Source: Eutrophocola salsuginis (lineage in GTDB: Bacteria; Pseudomonadota; Gammaproteobacteria; Pseudomonadales; Pseudohongiellaceae). From it: DNA of 64,000 nucleotides. Position 1 is the stretch's first letter. Each line of letters begins with the position of its first letter. A program made the translations under genes and the position numbers. The notes beneath the pieces are model-generated. The model searched no databases, was not told the origin of the DNA, and was given only the letters and a program-made list of their open reading frames with translations. The stretch lies in assembly GCA_038147195.1 (NCBI GenBank), contig JAYQTB010000004.1, forward strand, positions 1,488,001-1,552,000. Direction: 5' to 3'. Below are positions 33,959 through 43,242 of the stretch, in pieces.

Positions 33959-35055
33959 GGACTGCCGTTGGAGTCCGCCGGCCAGCTGTTTGTGGCCACC
34001 GGGTCCACCTGCTGGCCGACGGTAACGAAGCCTTGTCCAACGGTGATAACGCGCACGGTATCGGGCAAACCAATAACCAGGATGCCGTCGTTAGAGGAAC
34101 CAACTATCTCGACGGGGTAAAAATCCACCCGGTTGGCGCTGTTGACCGATTTCACACCCACTGTGCCGTCATCAGACAAGGTCAGCAAGGAAGGCGAGAT
34201 TTCATGAGCAAAGATGCGCGGCCCGACCAGTTGCAACTCGGCTGTGAGGCCAGCGCGAATACCGCTGGGATTAGGGACTTCCAGTTCAACCCTGAAGGTA
34301 CGTGTATTGGCATCGGCCACCGGAGCCAGGTAACGAATCACCCCGTTGAGCCTGGTACCGTCTACCAGCGCGGCGGCGCCCCTGCCACCAACATATAAAT
34401 CACTGATTTCCTTGCCGTTGATTTCACCGGCTATGATAAGGGGATCGATATCCACCAGATCAACCACGGTATCGCCGGCGCGAACATAATCGCCTATCTC
34501 GACATTACGCTCCTGCACGATGCCGTCAAAGGGCGCATTGATGGTGACATTATTGATCTCAAGTTCGATACGGGCCTTGCTTGCCCGGGCGCTTTCGAGT
34601 CGCGCCGTGGCCTCGGCAATTTCCACCTGGGATACGAATTCGCGAACGCGCAGGTTCCTGCGTGCTTCCAACTCCAGTTCACGTTGTTCAACAAGGGCAT
34701 TGGCTTCTGCCAGGCGCGGATTGCGGTCGCGCATATCTAGTTCAACTATGGTAGTACCCTGAGTCACCGGGTTGCCCCTTTCCGCGGCAATGCTGACCAC
34801 CGCACCCTCGGTCTCGGCTTTCAGCCTGACCACGCGGTTGGGTTCGGTACGGGCGCTTATACTTATTTCCCGGGTGACCTCGCTGGCGCTGGCCTGCTCC
34901 ACGCGAACGCGCATGGTCTCGCCGTTGTTGCGAATGATTTCTTCTTCGCCACTAAAATCGACCGGGCTACTGCCTAGGCCGCTTAGCATCCAGAGCGTGA
35001 CCACTAAGGCAACGCCCAATGCCATGAGAATTGAATTACGTTTGCTCGTATTCAT
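33955..35055 (-). CDS. RND efflux periplasmic adaptor (membrane-fusion protein)
   Basis: 366 residues with an N-terminal membrane anchor (LMALGVALVVTLWMLSGLG), a barrel-sandwich/lipoyl half (ARTEPNRVVRLKAETEGAVV), an alpha-helical hairpin (about 125-175), the returning half (ITINAPFDGIVQERNVEIG, read here as VTINAPFDG) and a beta-barrel domain with the ADANTRTFRVELEVPNP element typical of adaptors. It bridges the inner-membrane pump and an outer-membrane channel. It is translationally coupled to the permease gene (ATGA). It is first in its unit, with the promoter probably in 35056-35207. Confidence 0.92.
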   Translation of the reverse strand: MNTSKRNSILMALGVALVVTLWMLSGLGSSPVDFSGEEEIIRNNGETMRVRVEQASASEVTREISISARTEPNRVVRLKAETEGAVVSIAAERGNPVTQGTTIVELDMRDRNPRLAEANALVEQRELELEARRNLRVREFVSQVEIAEATARLESARASKARIELEINNVTINAPFDGIVQERNVEIGDYVRAGDTVVDLVDIDPLIIAGEINGKEISDLYVGGRGAAALVDGTRLNGVIRYLAPVADANTRTFRVELEVPNPSGIRAGLTAELQLVGPRIFAHEISPSLLTLSDDGTVGVKSVNSANRVDFYPVEIVGSSNDGILVIGLPDTVRVITVGQGFVTVGQQVDPVATNSWPADSNGSP

Positions 35056-35207
35056 CGGAATTTACTTGGAGCGTATGTGCACGCGCAGGAGATCGAGATT
35101 ATGCCAAGATTTAACACTCAATGCGAGAAAAATGACTCGCCAGTCATAAAATCTAACAGTGTGTTTACACGGTGATAGCCTGTCTGGCCAGGGCTTGTTG
35201 GGGTTGG

Positions 35208-35690
35208 TCAGTCCCTGAAATTGTTGAACTGGAGTGGTAAACCATAGTTTTCATCCCTGAGCATGGCGATAACTGCCTGTAAATCGTCGCGTTTCTTCCC
35301 TGTCACCCTGAGCTTGTCACCCTGGATCGCCACCTGGACCTTCATCTTCTGGTCCTTGACCTTCTTAACGATCTTGCGAGCGGTTTCGGATTCAATGCCC
35401 TGCTGCACAGTGGCGTGCATGATGGCCTTCTGCCCGACGGTTTCCACATCGGCCATCTTCAGAGTACTAATGTCGATACCCCGCTTGACCATCTTGTTCT
35501 GCAGGATATCCAGCATCTGCTGGATCTGGAAATCCACCTCCGCGGTCAGTGTGATGGTGCTGTCCTTTAGTTCGAAGGAGGCATTGACACCCTTGAAATC
35601 AAAGCGGTTGCCGATTTCCCTCGCCGCCTGGTCAACGGCATTGGTCATTTCGTGCATGTCGACTTCAGAAACGATATCGAAGGTAGGCAT
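35208..35690 (-). CDS. yajQ: YajQ-family nucleotide-binding protein
   Basis: 160 residues from the second of two adjacent ATGs, chosen because the family starts MP-x-FDIVSEVD. Two ferredoxin-like halves are visible, with NAVDQAAREIGNRFDFKG in the first and QKMKVQVAIQGDKLRVTGKK in the second. Members bind nucleotides; the Xanthomonas and Pseudomonas proteins bind cyclic di-GMP and modulate transcription regulators. It lies 70 bp downstream of aceF in the same direction and may be read from that transcript. Confidence 0.93.
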   Translation of the reverse strand: MPTFDIVSEVDMHEMTNAVDQAAREIGNRFDFKGVNASFELKDSTITLTAEVDFQIQQMLDILQNKMVKRGIDISTLKMADVETVGQKAIMHATVQQGIESETARKIVKKVKDQKMKVQVAIQGDKLRVTGKKRDDLQAVIAMLRDENYGLPLQFNNFRD

Positions 35691-35762
35691 CATTGGGTCC
35701 GTGTTAAAACCGGCATTCTAGCAGATTTAACCATGGGGATTGTTACGGGCCGCAGTATTTGT

Positions 35763-37391
35763 TTACAGCGCAAGCAGCCTGATGTCATTGAGCAGTGTGG
35801 CCAGGGTACTGCAGAACAAACCCCCGTCGACACCGTTCACGGCGCGATGATCATAGGACAACGCGAACGGTAGCATTTTGCGCGGTACGAAAGCGTTGTT
35901 CATGTACATTGGTTTGACCGTGGTCTTGGACACCCCAAGAATAGCCACTTCCGGCGCATTTACGATCGGTGTGAAGCCCATGCCACCCAGGTTGCCCAGG
36001 CTGGATACTGTGAAACAGGCACCCTGCATGTCGTCTTTGGTCAACTTGCGCTCTTTAGCCTTCGCTCCCAGATCGGCGATTTCGGCAGCGATTTCCCAGA
36101 TGGTCTTACGATCGACATCCTTCACCACCGGCACCATGAGTCCGGCGGGTGTCGCCACCGCAACACCGATGTGGACGTATTTTTTCTGGATAAGCTTGGT
36201 ACCGGATGAATGCAAGGACACATTAAACTGCGGATGTTCCTGCAAAGCACGGGCACAGGCCTTTACGATGAACGGCAGCGGCGTGAGCTTGACACCCTTC
36301 TTCTCGGCCAGGGCCTTTTGTTCTTCGCGGAATTCTTCCAACTCGGTGACATCGGCTTCGTCAAATTGGGTGACATGCGGCACGTTGAGCCAGTTGCGGG
36401 ACATATTCTGCGCGGTGACCCGGTGCAGCTTGGTCATCTCGACCTCTTCGATCTCGCCGAACTGTCTGAAATCGATGTCCTCGATGCCGGGAACGCCAGT
36501 GCCCACTGTCCCCGCCTGTGCACCTCCCTGGAGAATGCCTTTTACGTAGGCGTCGATGTCTTCTTTAACTATCCTGCCACGGGAACCGGAACCGCTTACC
36601 CGGTTCAGGTCGACGCCAAGTTCACGGGCCATCTTCCTGACCGCCGGACCAGCATATACAGTATCGCCGTAACCGACAGATGCAGGCGCGGCTGCGGGTG
36701 CCGCTGGTTTTTCCGCAGGCGATGCGGCGGGTGCAGGTGCAGCCGCGGCAGGCTTTTCTTCGACCGGGGCCGGCACGGGTGTAGATTCAGTGGTTTCCAC
36801 GTCAAAAATAGCCGAGCCTTCCGAAACCTTTTCGCCTACCTTTACCTTGATACTTTTTACGACTCCGGCGACCGGGGACGGGACATCCATCGCCGCTTTG
36901 TCGGATTCGAGCGTAATCAGCCCGCTTTCTTTCTGAATGATGTCGCCGACAGCCACCAGGATTTCGATGACATCGACATCGCTGTCACCTCCCAGATCAG
37001 GAACTTTCACCTCGATTATCTTGCTGCCACCTCCAGCAGGTTCTGGTGCTGCAGCGGGTTGAGGCGCTGCGACGGATTGGCCAGCAAGTTCGGCTTTCTT
37101 TGCAGGTTCGGCTTTGGCCGATTTTTCAGGTTCTGCCGGAGCACTATCTGCAATGTCGGTTTCAAGGCTGACGATCTCGGCGCCTTTGGACACCTGGTCG
37201 CCAACTTTCACCAGCACTTCCTTCACCACGCCGCTTTTCGGAGACGGGATTTCCATGGCAGCCTTGTCGCTTTCCAGGACGATGAGGGAATCGTTCTCCC
37301 TGATCTCATCACCGGCCGCAACCAAGATCTCGATGACCTCGACATCTTGTTCGTCGCCTATGTCCGGTACCTGAATCTTATCAACTGCCAC
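35763..37391 (-). CDS. aceF: Pyruvate dehydrogenase E2, dihydrolipoamide acetyltransferase
   Basis: 542 residues: two lipoyl domains with modified lysines at K43 (ESDKAAME) and K165 (ESDKAAMD), joined by Ala/Pro-rich linkers; a peripheral subunit-binding domain at about 247-283 (AGPAVRKMARELGVDL); and a catalytic domain from about 320 ending with YDHRAVNGVDGG, whose His is catalytic. It transfers acetyl groups from lipoate to CoA at the core of the complex. Two lipoyl domains, rather than the three of E. coli, is a common variant. It lies 47 bp after aceE; the E3 gene is not in the window. Confidence 0.97.
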   Translation of the reverse strand: MAVDKIQVPDIGDEQDVEVIEILVAAGDEIRENDSLIVLESDKAAMEIPSPKSGVVKEVLVKVGDQVSKGAEIVSLETDIADSAPAEPEKSAKAEPAKKAELAGQSVAAPQPAAAPEPAGGGSKIIEVKVPDLGGDSDVDVIEILVAVGDIIQKESGLITLESDKAAMDVPSPVAGVVKSIKVKVGEKVSEGSAIFDVETTESTPVPAPVEEKPAAAAPAPAASPAEKPAAPAAAPASVGYGDTVYAGPAVRKMARELGVDLNRVSGSGSRGRIVKEDIDAYVKGILQGGAQAGTVGTGVPGIEDIDFRQFGEIEEVEMTKLHRVTAQNMSRNWLNVPHVTQFDEADVTELEEFREEQKALAEKKGVKLTPLPFIVKACARALQEHPQFNVSLHSSGTKLIQKKYVHIGVAVATPAGLMVPVVKDVDRKTIWEIAAEIADLGAKAKERKLTKDDMQGACFTVSSLGNLGGMGFTPIVNAPEVAILGVSKTTVKPMYMNNAFVPRKMLPFALSYDHRAVNGVDGGLFCSTLATLLNDIRLLAL

Positions 37392-37438
37392 TGCGTATGC
37401 TCCTGAATAGTTTTACCTGGATTCTCTTGAGTCACCAA

Positions 37439-40138
37439 TCACGCCAGCAGCGGATTCAGCTTTTCCGGATCCAGTTTGAACTTCTTAATCGCGTCACCCA
37501 CAACTTTCTTTTCTATCTCGCCAGCCTTGGCCAATTCGTTCAGCGCCGCGAGTACGACAAAGCTTGAATTCACTTCGAAGAAGTGGCGCAGCTTTTCCCG
37601 GCTGTCGCTGCGGCCGAAGCCGTCTGTACCTAGGACCTTGTAGGGCGCCGGCACGAAAGCGCGGATCTGGTCGGAGTAAAGTTTCATATAATCTGTTGCG
37701 GCAATCACAGGCCCTTCCCGGGTAGACAGACACTGCTCCACGTAGGACACCCTCGGTTCGCTCTCGGGATGCAGCATGTTCCAGCGGTCAACTGCCAGGC
37801 CGTCACGGGCCAGCTCGTTCATACTGGTAGCGCTCCACACATCCACTGCCACCTTGTAATCCTTGCGCAGGATAGCTGCGGCCTTACGCACTTCACGCAG
37901 GATTGTACCGCTGCCCAGCAGGCGCACGCGGCTGGTCTTGCCACTCTTGCCGGCGATAACCTTGTTATCCTTGCTGTCGCCATCCTCCAGCAGGTACATG
38001 CCCTTAAGGATGCCCTCCTCGGCGCCAGTCGGCTTGTCCGGGTGAGTATAATTCTCGTTCATCGAGGTGATGTAGTACCACACCGATTCATCTTCATGGT
38101 ACATACGACGTATACCGTCTTGGATGATCACCGCCAGTTCGTACGAATAGGTAGGATCATAGGATACGCAGTTCGGGATGGTGTTCGCTACCAGGTGGCT
38201 GTGGCCGTCCTGGTGCTGCAGGCCTTCACCGTTCAGAGTTGTGCGCCCGGCCGTGGCACCGATGAGGAAGCCGCGCGCCTGTAAATCGCCGGCCGCCCAG
38301 CACAAGTCACCAACGCGCTGGAAACCGAACATAGAGTAATAAATATAGAACGGTATCAGCGGGTAGTTATGCACGCTATAAGAAGTAGCCGCCGACAGCC
38401 AGGCGCTCATGGCACCGGCTTCGTTGATACCTTCCTCGAGCAACTGTCCTTGCTTGTCCTCGCGGTAGAACATGACCTGCCCGGCATCCACCGGGTCATA
38501 CAGCTGACCCTTGGCGGAGTAAATGCCAATCTGACGAAAGAGGCCTTCCATGCCGAAGGTCCGCGCCTCGTCAGGCACGATGGGCACAATGCGGTGACCG
38601 ATCTCCTTGTCCTTCACCAGTGTGGATATCATGCGCACGAAGGCCATGGTGGTGGAAATTTCGCGATCGCCGGTGCTCTTCAGCTGCGTGTCAAAAACAT
38701 CCAGTGGCGGTGTTTTGAGTATCTCGGTTTTAGGCCGGCGAGCAGGTAGCGTGCCACCGAGACTTTTGCGCATGCGGCGAAGGTATTCCATTTCCGGGCT
38801 GTTTTCATCCGGTTTGTAATATGGCACGTCTTCGAGCTTATCGTCGGGAATCGGAATTCCGAATCGGTCACGGAAAAGCTTCAGCTCTTCAAGGTTGAGT
38901 TTCTTCGTAGAGTGGGTGGCGTTCGCACCCTCGGCGGAACCGAAGGCATAACCCTTGATAGTTTTGGCCAGGATCACCGTAGGGCGATCAGTGCATTCGA
39001 GGGCCTGCTTGTAGGCTGCATATACCTTAAACGGATCGTGGCCGCCGCGGTTGAGCAGCATGATCTGGTCGTCGGTCAGGTGTTCCACGAATTTCTTCAG
39101 TTCCGGGGTATTGAAGAAATGCTCGCGCACATATTCTCCGCCGCGAACACTGAAATTCTGGAATTCACCGTCCACCACCTCGTTCATACGCGCCTGCAGG
39201 AGCCCGTCCGTGTCCTGTGCAAACAGAGAATCCCAATGTCTTCCCCATACCACCTTGATGACGTTCCAACCAGCGCCGCGGAATATGCCCTCCAGTTCCT
39301 GAATAATCTTGCCGTTGCCGCGCACCGGTCCGTCGAGGCGCTGGAGGTTGCAGTTGATGACAAAATTGAGGTTACCTAGCCCTTCACGTGCGGCCAGTGA
39401 AATAGCACCCAGGGTTTCCGGCTCATCACATTCGCCGTCGCCGAGGAAGGCCCAGATCTGCCGGTCGCCCTGCTTCACCAGGTCACGATTGTCGAGGTAC
39501 TTCATGACATGGGCGTGGTAGATGGCCTGCAATGGGCCAAGGCCCATGGAGACGGTCGGGAACTGCCAGTAATCGGGCATCAGTTTCGGGTGTGGATAGG
39601 AGGACAGTCCGTTGCCGTCTACTTCCTGCCGAAAGTTGTCTAGCTGCGCTTCACTCAGGCGGCCTTCGACGAAGGACCGTGAATAGATGCCCGGTGAGGC
39701 ATGCCCCTGGAACAGGACCAGGTCGCCGGCATGATCCTCTGTCTCGCCGCGAAAGAAATGATTGAAGCCGACATCGTAAAGGGTGGCAGCGGAGGAGAAG
39801 GTTGAAATGTGGCCGCCCAGGTCATAACCGAGTTTACCGGCACGCATCACCATAGCCAGCGCATTCCAGCGGATAATGCCACGGATGCTGCGCTCCATGT
39901 GCATGTCGCCGGGCATTTCGGCTTCTTCTTCTTTTGGAATGGTGTTGCGGTAGGGGGTGGTCAGGGAGTCAACAGGCAGTTGCTGGCCTGACTCGGTCGT
40001 GGTGCTGATCAGGCTCTTGAGCAGGTACTGGGCGCGATCCATGCCCTGGTACCTGATCACTGACGCAATGGAATCACGCCATTCCTGAGTTTCAATAGGA
40101 TCCACGTCTTTATTAAGATCGGTAATTTGGTCGGCCAT
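37439..40138 (-). CDS. aceE: Pyruvate dehydrogenase E1 component (homodimeric type)
   Basis: 899 residues, the usual length for the homodimeric E1. The thiamine diphosphate motif starts at GDGECDEPETLGAISLA and ends with NFVINCNLQRLDGP. Other marks are HFFRGETEDHAGDLVLFQGH, ADQITDLNKDVDPIETQEW at the N-terminus and LGTDGFGRSDSREKLRHFFE near the C-terminus. It decarboxylates pyruvate and acetylates the lipoyl arm of AceF. It is first in an aceE-aceF operon. A PdhR gene is not adjacent and I see no clear PdhR box upstream. Confidence 0.98.
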   Translation of the reverse strand: MADQITDLNKDVDPIETQEWRDSIASVIRYQGMDRAQYLLKSLISTTTESGQQLPVDSLTTPYRNTIPKEEEAEMPGDMHMERSIRGIIRWNALAMVMRAGKLGYDLGGHISTFSSAATLYDVGFNHFFRGETEDHAGDLVLFQGHASPGIYSRSFVEGRLSEAQLDNFRQEVDGNGLSSYPHPKLMPDYWQFPTVSMGLGPLQAIYHAHVMKYLDNRDLVKQGDRQIWAFLGDGECDEPETLGAISLAAREGLGNLNFVINCNLQRLDGPVRGNGKIIQELEGIFRGAGWNVIKVVWGRHWDSLFAQDTDGLLQARMNEVVDGEFQNFSVRGGEYVREHFFNTPELKKFVEHLTDDQIMLLNRGGHDPFKVYAAYKQALECTDRPTVILAKTIKGYAFGSAEGANATHSTKKLNLEELKLFRDRFGIPIPDDKLEDVPYYKPDENSPEMEYLRRMRKSLGGTLPARRPKTEILKTPPLDVFDTQLKSTGDREISTTMAFVRMISTLVKDKEIGHRIVPIVPDEARTFGMEGLFRQIGIYSAKGQLYDPVDAGQVMFYREDKQGQLLEEGINEAGAMSAWLSAATSYSVHNYPLIPFYIYYSMFGFQRVGDLCWAAGDLQARGFLIGATAGRTTLNGEGLQHQDGHSHLVANTIPNCVSYDPTYSYELAVIIQDGIRRMYHEDESVWYYITSMNENYTHPDKPTGAEEGILKGMYLLEDGDSKDNKVIAGKSGKTSRVRLLGSGTILREVRKAAAILRKDYKVAVDVWSATSMNELARDGLAVDRWNMLHPESEPRVSYVEQCLSTREGPVIAATDYMKLYSDQIRAFVPAPYKVLGTDGFGRSDSREKLRHFFEVNSSFVVLAALNELAKAGEIEKKVVGDAIKKFKLDPEKLNPLLA

Positions 40139-40520
40139 GTTGCTACTCTAAGCTCTCTAACAAATGAGCGACGGTAAGGTATCAGTGCCCTGCGTCGCTG
40201 TTATTCTGATGGGGTGCGCCCGGTGATGCCAAGCCACCTGTTTTTTAATACCCCGGTACCGTTTTTAGGGGAACCGAGAGCCCGCCCGTAGAGGGCGATA
40301 TCCAGCAATGCCTGTATTTTCATTATTGCCCTTGGATCACAGGGGCATGGCATTGGCGGTTAAAAACTGTAGTAAATTTACATTAGCGCGAAATTCTAAT
40401 TGAAATTACTTAGATTTACCAACATAACCTGCTGATTTTGTAGCAAAACTACAAAAATACTCTGCCATCTTCCTACAACATTGAAAAAGTCCTGTAATTA
40501 CGCGGAGATAGTAATGTAGT
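40139..40520. other. Intergenic stretch upstream of aceE
   Basis: 382 bp that must contain the aceE promoter. The half nearest 40500 is AT-rich with short dyads such as GTAG-CAAAA-CTAC (about 40440-40453). No reading frame, RNA gene or repeat is recognised. The half nearest aceE is GC-richer and could be a long leader. Confidence 0.45.
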
Positions 40521-40552
40521 AAAAATCCGGCTCCTGCTCAAACGGAGCCGTC
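40521..40552 (-). terminator. Rho-independent terminator of ampD
   Basis: A 7-bp stem CGGCTCC/GGAGCCG (40528-40550) with a 9-base loop, followed leftward by ATTTTT. It sits 17 bp after the ampD stop. Confidence 0.85.
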
Positions 40553-40568
40553 TGAGCACCATTTTGGG

Positions 40569-41114
40569 TCAGGCGGAGACCTGGCGGCGATAATTTTCCC
40601 AGTCGAAACAGGGACCGGGATCCGTCTTGCGTCCCGGGGCAATGTCCGAATGCCCGGCGATCCTGTCGGCAGTGATTCCCGGGTAGGCCACCATCAACAG
40701 CCGTGTGATCTCCCCGAGTCGATCATATTGCGCGGCCGTAAACGGAACGTCATCCGTACCCTCGAGTTCGATACCGATGGAAAAATCATTGCAATGCTCG
40801 CGGCCCTGGAAGCGGGATACACCGGCATGGTGGGCGCGCTTGTCGAAGGGAACATACTGGGTGACCTGCCCTGCCCGGTCGATGAGCAGGTGGGCTGAAA
40901 CCCTATGCTCTCTCAGTGCGTCAAAGTAAGGATGAGCATCGCAGTCGAGGCGATTGCAGAACAGGTCGTCAATGTACGCCCCCCCGAATTGACCGGGCGG
41001 CAGGCTGATATTGTGGATCACCAATAGGCTGATCTCTTCGCCGTCGGGGCGGTCACCGCAATTGGGCGACGGCGCATGGCGGCATGGAACTAGCAGGTGA
41101 TTTTTGATTTCCAT
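40569..41114 (-). CDS. ampD: 1,6-anhydro-N-acetylmuramyl-L-alanine amidase AmpD
   Basis: 181 residues with no signal peptide, as expected for the cytosolic recycling amidase. Zinc ligands are visible at H34 (VIHNISLPPGQFGG), H155 (IAGHSDIAPGRKTDPGP) and D165, with the catalytic Glu at E116 (GIELEGTDD); spacing matches E. coli AmpD (34, 154, 164, 116). It cleaves the stem peptide from anhydro-muropeptides during cell-wall recycling, and its loss derepresses AmpR-controlled beta-lactamases in related bacteria. AmpE and AmpR genes are not adjacent. It is divergent from the protease gene at 41150. Confidence 0.96.
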   Translation of the reverse strand: MEIKNHLLVPCRHAPSPNCGDRPDGEEISLLVIHNISLPPGQFGGAYIDDLFCNRLDCDAHPYFDALREHRVSAHLLIDRAGQVTQYVPFDKRAHHAGVSRFQGREHCNDFSIGIELEGTDDVPFTAAQYDRLGEITRLLMVAYPGITADRIAGHSDIAPGRKTDPGPCFDWENYRRQVSA

Positions 41115-41149
41115 GCCCCATATTACCGCATATGTAAGATAATCAGACC

Positions 41150-41692
41150 ATGAACGACAACGATCCTCATCACAGCAGCAAGCGTATGGGTCAGGGCATG
41201 ATCGCCGCCGGCTTCGTGTTGGGACTTGCCCTGCTGACCATGATGTTTGACGGCGTGCTGAGCAGTGCGCGCAATCCCAACATTGAACCCACGACGCGTA
41301 TCAACGCCCTGGGACAGGTCGAGGTCGTGCTAGAAAGTAACAGACAAGGCCAGTACACCCTGACCGGCAGGATCAACGATGTGCCGGCCGAATTCATTCT
41401 GGATACCGGTGCCACCGACGTGGTCATCCCTCCCGGCTTGGCGCAGGCCAGCGGCCTGCAATACGGCATAAAAAGCCAGGCCATGACCGCCAACGGCCTG
41501 GTTAGTATCTACGGCACCACCATCAACGAACTCAGCTTTGGTGGTATTACACTCTACAACGTGCGGGCCAGCATCAACCCAGCCATGCACGAAAGCATGG
41601 TTCTGCTGGGCATGAGCGCCCTCCGGCAGATCGAGTTCAACCAGCGGGGCTCACAGCTGACCCTCAGGCACCACGGGCTTCCGGACCAATAA
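41150..41692 (+). CDS. Membrane-anchored retropepsin-like aspartic protease (TIGR02281 type)
   Basis: 180 residues: a short cytoplasmic N-terminus, one transmembrane helix (about 17-33), and a single-lobe aspartic protease domain with the catalytic motif FILDTGATDVVIP (D85) and the second-strand element LLGMSALRQIEF. Being single-lobed it should work as a dimer. Members of this clan AA group are widespread in proteobacteria and their substrates are largely unknown. It sits between ampD (divergent) and nadC (same strand, 49 bp downstream). Confidence 0.88.
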   Translation: MNDNDPHHSSKRMGQGMIAAGFVLGLALLTMMFDGVLSSARNPNIEPTTRINALGQVEVVLESNRQGQYTLTGRINDVPAEFILDTGATDVVIPPGLAQASGLQYGIKSQAMTANGLVSIYGTTINELSFGGITLYNVRASINPAMHESMVLLGMSALRQIEFNQRGSQLTLRHHGLPDQ

Positions 41693-41697
41693 TCCCG

Positions 41698-41703
41698 TAT
41701 AAT
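41698..41703 (+). promoter_or_regulatory. Possible -10 box for nadC
   Basis: TATAAT 38 bp before the nadC ATG, directly after the stop of the protease gene. No convincing -35 element is visible 17 bp upstream, so nadC may simply be read through from the protease gene. Confidence 0.3.
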
Positions 41704-41741
41704 CGCGCCTCTTTTCACTGGCATGTTGCATACACCAACCC

Positions 41742-42575
41742 ATGGCAAATCCTTTATTAAATGGCTTACAGGACACCGTGCGCAGCGCCATTGCCGAGGA
41801 TGTCGGCACCGGTGACGTCACCGCAGAACTGATTCCCGCCGACAGGCAGGCCACAGCCCAGGTAATCTGCCGCGAGCACGCCACAATATGCGGGGAGCCC
41901 TGGGTCAATGAAGTGTTTCGGCAGATCGACCCGGACGTGGTCGTGACCTGGGAGAAACGCGACGGTGACAATATAGAGCCCGGCGAAGTGGTTTTCATTG
42001 CCAATGGTCGGGCAAGATCATTACTCACCGCTGAGCGCACGTCGCTCAATTTCCTGCAGACCCTTTCCAGCGTTGCCACGGCCGCACGCGAAATCGCCGA
42101 CCAGGTGCGCCATACACGGGTTAACATTCTCGACACCCGAAAGACGATCCCGGGACTCAGACTGGCACAGAAATATGCCGTGCAGACTGGCGGATGCTTC
42201 AATCACCGCATCGGTCTCTATGATGCCTACCTCATCAAGGAAAACCATATCAACGCCAGCGGCGGCATCACCAGCGCGATTGAAAATGCGCTGGCGTTGC
42301 ACCCTGATCGCAAGGTGGAAGTCGAGGTGGAAACCCTGGCGCAACTTAACGAGGCCCTGGCGGCAAAAGCGGACATCGTGCTGCTGGACAACTTCACGCT
42401 GGAGATGCTACGTGAAGCCGTGAAGATCAATAACGGAAAAGCGAAGCTTGAAGCCTCAGGTGGATACGATATCAAGTCTGCGGTGGTCGTCGCGGAAACC
42501 GGCGTCGACTATATATCAGTAGGGTCACTCACAAAGCACATACAAGCTACCGATTTCACTATGCTTTTTGAGTAA
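41742..42575 (+). CDS. nadC: Nicotinate-nucleotide pyrophosphorylase (quinolinate phosphoribosyltransferase)
   Basis: 277 residues with the family signature elements AIAEDVGTGDVTAELIP, RTSLNFLQTLSSVAT, LDTRKTIPGLRLAQKYAV (with the quinolinate-binding Arg and Lys), GGCFNHRIGLYDAYLIKENH, EVEVETLAQLNEAL and a C-terminal GVDYISVGSLTKH. It forms nicotinate mononucleotide from quinolinate and PRPP in de novo NAD synthesis. In Pseudomonas the same gene flanks the pilA-pilB-pilC-pilD locus; here it is convergent with the pilin-DUF1080 gene, 25 bp away. Confidence 0.97.
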   Translation: MANPLLNGLQDTVRSAIAEDVGTGDVTAELIPADRQATAQVICREHATICGEPWVNEVFRQIDPDVVVTWEKRDGDNIEPGEVVFIANGRARSLLTAERTSLNFLQTLSSVATAAREIADQVRHTRVNILDTRKTIPGLRLAQKYAVQTGGCFNHRIGLYDAYLIKENHINASGGITSAIENALALHPDRKVEVEVETLAQLNEALAAKADIVLLDNFTLEMLREAVKINNGKAKLEASGGYDIKSAVVVAETGVDYISVGSLTKHIQATDFTMLFE

Positions 42576-42600
42576 AGCGCCGGTTTCCACAACCTTCGAT

Positions 42601-43242
42601 TTACAGGCTTCTTATACGGACGTTACGGAACTTGATGGTGCCGGAGCCATACTGTAAAGAGATCGGACCGCTGGAGAAGTTGTCGTCCGTAGTATCGATG
42701 GTAGTCACCCCATTCAGTTTTACCGTGATATGGTTTCCCTCCATGGTAATGTCATAGGTATTCCACTGATCCCATGTGTCTAATACGGCCATCGGAGGCA
42801 TGAAATTGGGAATGCCTCCGGTGCGCCCGCTCTGGTCGGGGCGATTGTCATAAATGTTCGCCTCGTAAGCCGTGGTGTCGGTAATTGCTGAGGGGTTCTG
42901 GATGCGCATGAATATGCCGCTGTTTGCGCCTTCATGGTTCCAGAATTCGGCCTGGATCCGGAAATCCCCGTAACTGGCGTCTGTCACCAGGTGGCTGATG
43001 CCGGAAGCCATGTTCGCCACGATTTCATTGCCTTCCCAATGCCAGTTGGCGTCACCCACTGTGTGCCAGCCTGCCATGCTCTCGTCCAATTTCATCCAGC
43101 CGTCACCCGTACTCGCTCTGGCACGGATTCTGTAATCCTGGTAAGCGGGCAGAACGGCAACGGCCAAAATACCGATGATCGCGATAACGATCATCAATTC
43201 AATCAGGGTGAAACCCTTTTGGTCGTGTTCGAAGTTTTTCAT
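42601..43242 (-). CDS. Type IV pilin N-terminus fused to a DUF1080 (3-keto-disaccharide hydrolase-like) domain
   Basis: 213 residues. A class III signal is unmistakable: short charged leader, QKG|FTLIELMIVIAIIGIL with cleavage after G10, Phe at mature +1 and Glu at +5 (E15), then the usual helix to about residue 43. The rest (about 47-213) is not a pilin globular domain. It follows the DUF1080 pattern: YGDFRIQAEFWNHEGANSG and FMR (91-113), YEANIYD (126-132), WDQWNTYDITMEGNHITVKL (157-176), NG at 177-178, GPISLQYGSG and FRNVRIR. That family has a concanavalin-like beta-sandwich and includes 3-keto-disaccharide hydrolases. There is no cysteine, so the usual pilin disulfide loop is absent. It occupies the pilA position, 325 bp from and divergent to pilD. 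I infer a surface fibre or pseudopilus subunit displaying a glycan-binding or glycan-cleaving domain. Confidence 0.88.
   Translation of the reverse strand: MKNFEHDQKGFTLIELMIVIAIIGILAVAVLPAYQDYRIRARASTGDGWMKLDESMAGWHTVGDANWHWEGNEIVANMASGISHLVTDASYGDFRIQAEFWNHEGANSGIFMRIQNPSAITDTTAYEANIYDNRPDQSGRTGGIPNFMPPMAVLDTWDQWNTYDITMEGNHITVKLNGVTTIDTTDDNFSSGPISLQYGSGTIKFRNVRIRSL

Noticed and set aside
36210..37406. A 398-codon plus-strand frame opposite aceF
   Set aside because: Antisense to an unmistakable E2 gene, in the frame mirrored by its GC-rich third positions; its translation shows no domain.
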